In this document: piece after piece, positions 60,301-64,000 of the stretch | Position numbering within the stretch: position 1 is the first letter of the stretch | Layout: each line of letters starts with the position of its first letter | Origin: Brachionus plicatilis | Lineage: Eukaryota; Rotifera; Eurotatoria; Ploima; Brachionidae | Assembly (NCBI GenBank): GCA_010279815.1 | Contig: QEOQ01000303.1 | Location: forward strand, 161,140 to 225,139 | Direction: 5' to 3' | Length of the DNA stretch: 64,000 bases | Notes under the pieces: generated by a model | The model's database searches: none | What the model was told of the DNA's origin: nothing | What the model saw: only the letters and a program-made list of their open reading frames with translations | Position numbers and translations under genes: made by a program

Positions 60301-63158
60301 TTGAGCAATCAATTTGTTGGTTGCTTATTTTGTGCGGCAAAAAGTCTTTAGTTGCTTGTTCGATTATCATCTTTAATTCATTTGTCAGCATGAGGGTTTG
60401 AATTAGTTTGACATCGCAGTAGTCAGGATCCCAGTGAATATGTGCCGTGCTGACCAAAAGGAGCTGTTTGTTCAACGATTGATCTTTTGTTTTTGCCATA
60501 ATGTCACTCGAATTCAATTCGTCCTGTTTAAGTTCCAACAAAGCAGCCAAACCGATGTTGTCTTTGGTCATCACTCTGTTCAGCATGTCTTCGGAGCCCT
60601 CTGCAGTGGCCATTGCAATTTGATTAAATTCAATCAAGTAATTTTTGACAAGCTGGAATTTCGATGTCTTGAAAAAAATCGCACAACCATCTACATGCTT
60701 TTTGTCATGCTCGGACATGGTCTTGGCTCGAGATTTTGGCGAAAAAATTCCATCATAGTCGTATTGTTTCAATTCAGGCAGGAAATAGTGATAAAATTGC
60801 TCAGTTTCGAGCTCTTGTAAAGCTATAATATCGGCATTGAAATTTCTTATGTCTTCCAAGATTAATTTTTTCCTATGCTCCCAGCTAAGAGCCCACGATG
60901 GACAATAGCCATAGAATTGACGAGTAGCATATTTGTCACAAAGCACATTATAGCACATGGTTGTGAATATTGAATTTTGAGGTGCGGTAGGCTCGGCCAA
61001 AATCATCCACGGACGTCTTGGTGGAGGCGAGCAAGTTACTGAAATTAAAAGAATTCAATTCATTTTTTGTTTGGCAAAATCTTATTTAAAAAAAAATTGG
61101 GCAGTTTGCTTTTTTGATTCCAAAATTTAAACATTTGATCAAGGAAAATATTCGATTTGTGGAAGAAATTAATAAAATATTAAAAAAAAGAAAAGAACTA
61201 AAAATAAAAAATCTAAAATAAAATAAGGATTAATTGAGAGAATTTTTTTAAAGATAATTTTAAATTAATTTTATTTATATTCAACTTGTTTTACTCGGAC
61301 ATTTTTTAATTTCAATAATTCTAGCTAAAATTTAAATTATTTCTAATTAAATCAAGCATTTTGTAAAAAAAGTGAAAAATAATTAGGTTTTTTCAAAAAA
61401 AGATCCTAAATTTGAATCAAAAAATGGTTTAAATAAATTTTAATTTCTATTTTTAAATTCTTTTAAAAGTGTTTTTTCGATAAGAGTCTTTAAATTAATC
61501 TTTAATTTTAAAGATTGTCTTCGACATTTAAAAATAGCACAAAACTTTATTTTTAGCAATTTTAGGAGTATTTTAAGGTCAAAGGCAAACTTAAAAATTA
61601 AAGATTTGTAAATTTTTTAAATCTACGTCTCAAGAACTTCAAAATTATTTCAGTTTTTTAATTTTTTAATTAAATTTTTGTACCAAGTTTTCACAATGCA
61701 ATAGAAAAATAATATTTTAAAAAAATATGTAAAACAATCAATCTTTAAATATTGGAATTTTTTTTCAAGTAAAAATCATAGGATTTGTATCGCTTTGTTA
61801 TTCTAATTTTTAAAAAAGTCATCTTTTTAGTTTTTGTTTTTCATTTGAAAATATCTTTAAATGTTTTTTGCTTGTACTTTTTTGATTCTTAAAATTAATA
61901 TTTGCTTTTTGAACTTAATTTTTAATAAGAATAAAAAGTCAAGTGAATTATGTTTTATGTTTTCTAACCATAATCTATTTTACTTCTAATTTTTGGAATA
62001 TTAAAAAGCAAGTTGAAAATTAGTTTAAATTATAAATTTGGTTATTTTTTCTAAATTTAAGAATGAATGCAATTTAAACCTTAGAAAATAAAAATAGAAC
62101 CACTTTTATTATTCTTGTGATAAAAATTTTCGTTCTGGCATTGGCAAAAATAATTTTTTTTTTTGTTTTTCTCAATTTTAAAATCTCATTTTGTGTAAGT
62201 ACTTGGTTGTTTTATGACAAATAAATTTATTTTGAAATAATTTTTAAGGAATTTTTTTATTAACAAAAAAAATGGATTTCAACTGTGCCCATTAAAATCT
62301 CATTTTGACCAAAATTTTAATAAAAAATTTCAAACATGTGAATACTTACAATTAAGCTGATCCAAGAGACTGATGAGTAGCTTTTGGGTGCCATTTGGTT
62401 CGGAATAAACTTGCATTATGTCAACTGTGAGCGGATTGCCCTTTAAACCTGTTGCATATTAAAATTAATTTTTGTTCTTTTAAAAACCACCCAGACTATT
62501 TACCTAATTGAATTAATTTGAACAATTTTCCAAGCTCAAAAGGTAACAATCGAAGCTGATTGTTGTTCAAATAGAGTTCTCGTAGACTTGTCATGTCACC
62601 AATCTCTGCCGGCAGGGTTCTTAGTTTATTATTGGACAAATCCAAGCACTGTAAATTAACTAGATTGCTGATTACGGGCGGCAAGCGAACCAAATTGTTG
62701 TCATTTAGCCACAGACATTTCAAATGAGTCCATTGCCAAAGTTTGGGGCTTATGTTCTTGACCATTCCTTTAATCTCTATGTCGTACCAATTGGGCTGAG
62801 GCGCGCTTTTGTTTGAGTAACCATTGTTATTGTTGCTGTTATTGTTGTTGTTATTGTTGTTGCTGTTGTAGGGATTTACGTTCGAGTATGCCTCTTCGAA
62901 AGATGGATAGGTGCTCGAAGAGTTCTGATTGTTTAGGTTCGAGGAGCCGTTCTGGAGCAGAGAGCTCTGCTGGCCGTAGCTGGCCATGGACTGGTTTGAC
63001 AGGCTAGAGTTGGTCAAGTTGTACAGTTTGGGAATGATCCCATTGGATTGAGTAAGACCGTTTAGTGCTGAGAGACCGTTTGAGTGGTGCGATGAATGGT
63101 GATGGGCCAGATGATGGTGGTGCGAATGGTGGTGTGAATGATCGTTTTTGGTATTCAT
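57303..63158 (-). CDS. CNOT6: CCR4-type deadenylase CNOT6 (CCR4-NOT catalytic subunit)
   Basis: Four exons, 63158-62504, 62448-62350, 61038-60072 and 57741-57303, give 719 aa (human CNOT6 557). It is the EEP-fold 3'-5' poly(A) exonuclease of the CCR4-NOT complex. LRR domain at about 127-230 (LKCLWLNDNNLVRLPP, LQCLDLSNNKLRTLPAEIGD, LRELYLNNNQLRLLPFELGK) for CNOT1/CAF1 contact. The nuclease domain runs from about 265 to 630: TTMCYNVLCDKYATRQFYG, LQELETEQFYHYFLPELKQY with the Mg2+-binding Glu, KSRAKTMSEHDKKHVDGCAI, MLNRVMTKDNIG, HIHWDPDYCDVKLIQT, CADLNSLPDSGVIEYL, MIDYIFYSRN and HPHVPSDHLPLMVELELL with the catalytic His. All catalytic positions are kept. Unusual: a His-rich, Ser/Asn-rich N-terminal extension of about 125 aa and a Ser/His/Asn-rich C-terminal extension of about 90 aa. 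Intron 3 is 2330 bp and contains a LINE relic. Confidence 0.96.
58231..58254. repeat. Nine-base perfect palindromic stem
   Basis: AGGTGACCT, six bases, AGGTCACCT. It forms a perfect 9-bp hairpin, in an islet clearly less AT-rich than its flanks, just before the LINE relic and an ATT microsatellite (58285-58303). Confidence 0.7.
58301..58489 (+). pseudogene. Non-LTR retrotransposon (LINE) reverse-transcriptase relic
   Basis: The plus-strand frame reads ILIRSHFEYAVPMWSSYLQR then FIKM, a stop, and DLFEQHTTKIFQHSTLVKQ. The (L)(I/V)RxHxEYAVxxWSxYLxxxI pattern followed by an Ex(V/H)QxxxTK-like segment is the conserved C-terminal part of jockey/CR1-type reverse transcriptases. An in-frame stop at codon 25 and loss of flanking domains show it is dead. 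It is antisense to the host gene CNOT6. Confidence 0.75.
61039..62349 (-). other. Intron 2 of CNOT6
   Basis: 1311 bp, GTAAGT donor and TTAATTTCAG acceptor. AT-rich with no supported feature inside. Confidence 0.75.
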
Positions 63159-64000
63159 TTAATTTTTAAAAAATGGACTTGAACAAAAAAAAACAATTTG
63201 CGGAATTTAACAATTCAATTGGAAAATTCTCAATAACATACAATTTTTTTCTTGGTAAACAAAGCAAATAATTCGTAATTGGATTTGACTTCAATGGGAC
63301 TTGTTCAATTTTGGAACCGCTGCGTCTGCTGCTGCTGATGATGATATTTTTCTCTCTTCTTCTTCTTCAATTTGATCAGTAAAAAAGATACAAAAAATTA
63401 AAAAATATATAAATCTAAACAGAAGTGTCCAAAATTAGGCCGATGCCAGAGCAGAAAATAAAGAGCATTTAGTGTGGCTGTGAGTAAAAGCGCAAAATTA
63501 AAATCTTATTAACTTAATCCATGCTTTATACTAGTCTCTAGTCGAAGCCAATTTCAAGTCAAGTGTACATGTGAGCAGAAGCAAATCCGATGAATGGTGA
63601 TGGGATAAAAATTAGATGAAGATTATATAAAATAGTACGCAATTATATAAAAAGTAAATGCATTTTGAAAGAGAATAATTTATTATAATTGTTGGAAAAT
63701 TTTAGATTAGATTTGCAACTTGGTGCGCAGAATTGGGCGAAGACCTGGAAAGCGAGTGAGTCTCTGGTACAATGGATGAATGCCTAGCTAGTTTTTGCAA
63801 ACATCCTTTTGTTCTTGCAAGATTTTTATTCATTTTCGTCTTTTAAATAATTAGAATTTTAAATGATGAATCGTAATGTGTGAATGTTTGCATTCGTAGA
63901 GAGCTGTGCGTTCAGGCATTTTTAGTCTCTTTGTTTTGAGTCACTTAAATCAAAACAAAAGAACATAAATTTCAAATACGAAATTTAATTATGATAAGAA
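63159..64000. other. Upstream region of CNOT6
   Basis: The minus-strand leader region has a TTTTTGTTCAAG acceptor-like motif 22 nt before ATG. A GCT/GAT/CTT triplet and pyrimidine-rich tract lies at about 63320-63370. 63420-63600 and 63700-63930 are less AT-rich and may be promoter or untranslated sequence. No protein-coding frame is supported. Confidence 0.45.

Overview
The window is a very AT-rich stretch (by eye about three quarters A+T) of an animal nuclear genome. Genes are split by short introns (often 40-70 bp, GT..AG), coding exons stand out as less AT-rich, and the proteins are metazoan or neural: a Glass-type zinc-finger factor, an excitatory amino-acid transporter, an M6/PLP proteolipid, a whirlin-like PDZ scaffold, caprin, RELCH, SEC22, FAHD1 and CNOT6/CCR4. 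Extreme A+T, tiny introns and a splice-acceptor-like motif just before many start codons fit a small lophotrochozoan, with a monogonont rotifer such as Brachionus as my best guess. The species is inference; the gene identities rest on family motifs visible in the translations.

Layout. The left edge holds a likely first exon of a minus-strand gene (32-142), then about 7.3 kb without a clear gene but with degraded direct repeats. Glass (7465-10623, +, 2 exons) follows. A run of minus-strand genes comes next: EAAT/SLC1 (12936-16437, 7 exons), a tiny cysteine-rich membrane-type protein (18408-18744, 3 exons), a coiled-coil protein of unknown function (21803-23212), FAHD1 (25499-26266), a small unknown protein (26362-26715) and SEC22 (27154-27967). 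A transposon-rich gap contains a pogo/Tigger-type element (29832-30672) abutting the tail of a LINE fragment (30679-31194). Then come caprin (32613-34341, +), an unknown protein (36137-37231, -), M6 (38233-39160, -), a 6.7 kb gene-free gap, the whirlin-like gene (45845-47951, +), RELCH (49336-54756, +, 8 exons), a long inverted-repeat element (55518-56403), and CNOT6 (57303-63158, -, 4 exons) with a LINE relic in its large intron.

The spliced models of all ten multi-exon genes were assembled by hand. Exon lengths sum to a multiple of three in every case and junctions restore family motifs, so the exon coordinates should be good to the base except where noted. The genes do not form one pathway. 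They share themes of neuronal or sensory function (Glass, EAAT, M6, whirlin-like), membrane traffic (SEC22, RELCH) and mRNA control (caprin, CNOT6). I saw no CRISPR, rRNA or tRNA. Non-coding regions hold four inverted-repeat or DNA-transposon-like elements and two LINE remnants. I found nothing that amounts to a clearly new multi-gene system; the best leads are the trans-splicing-like start context, the foldback elements, the cysteine-rich microprotein and the unrecognised proteins.
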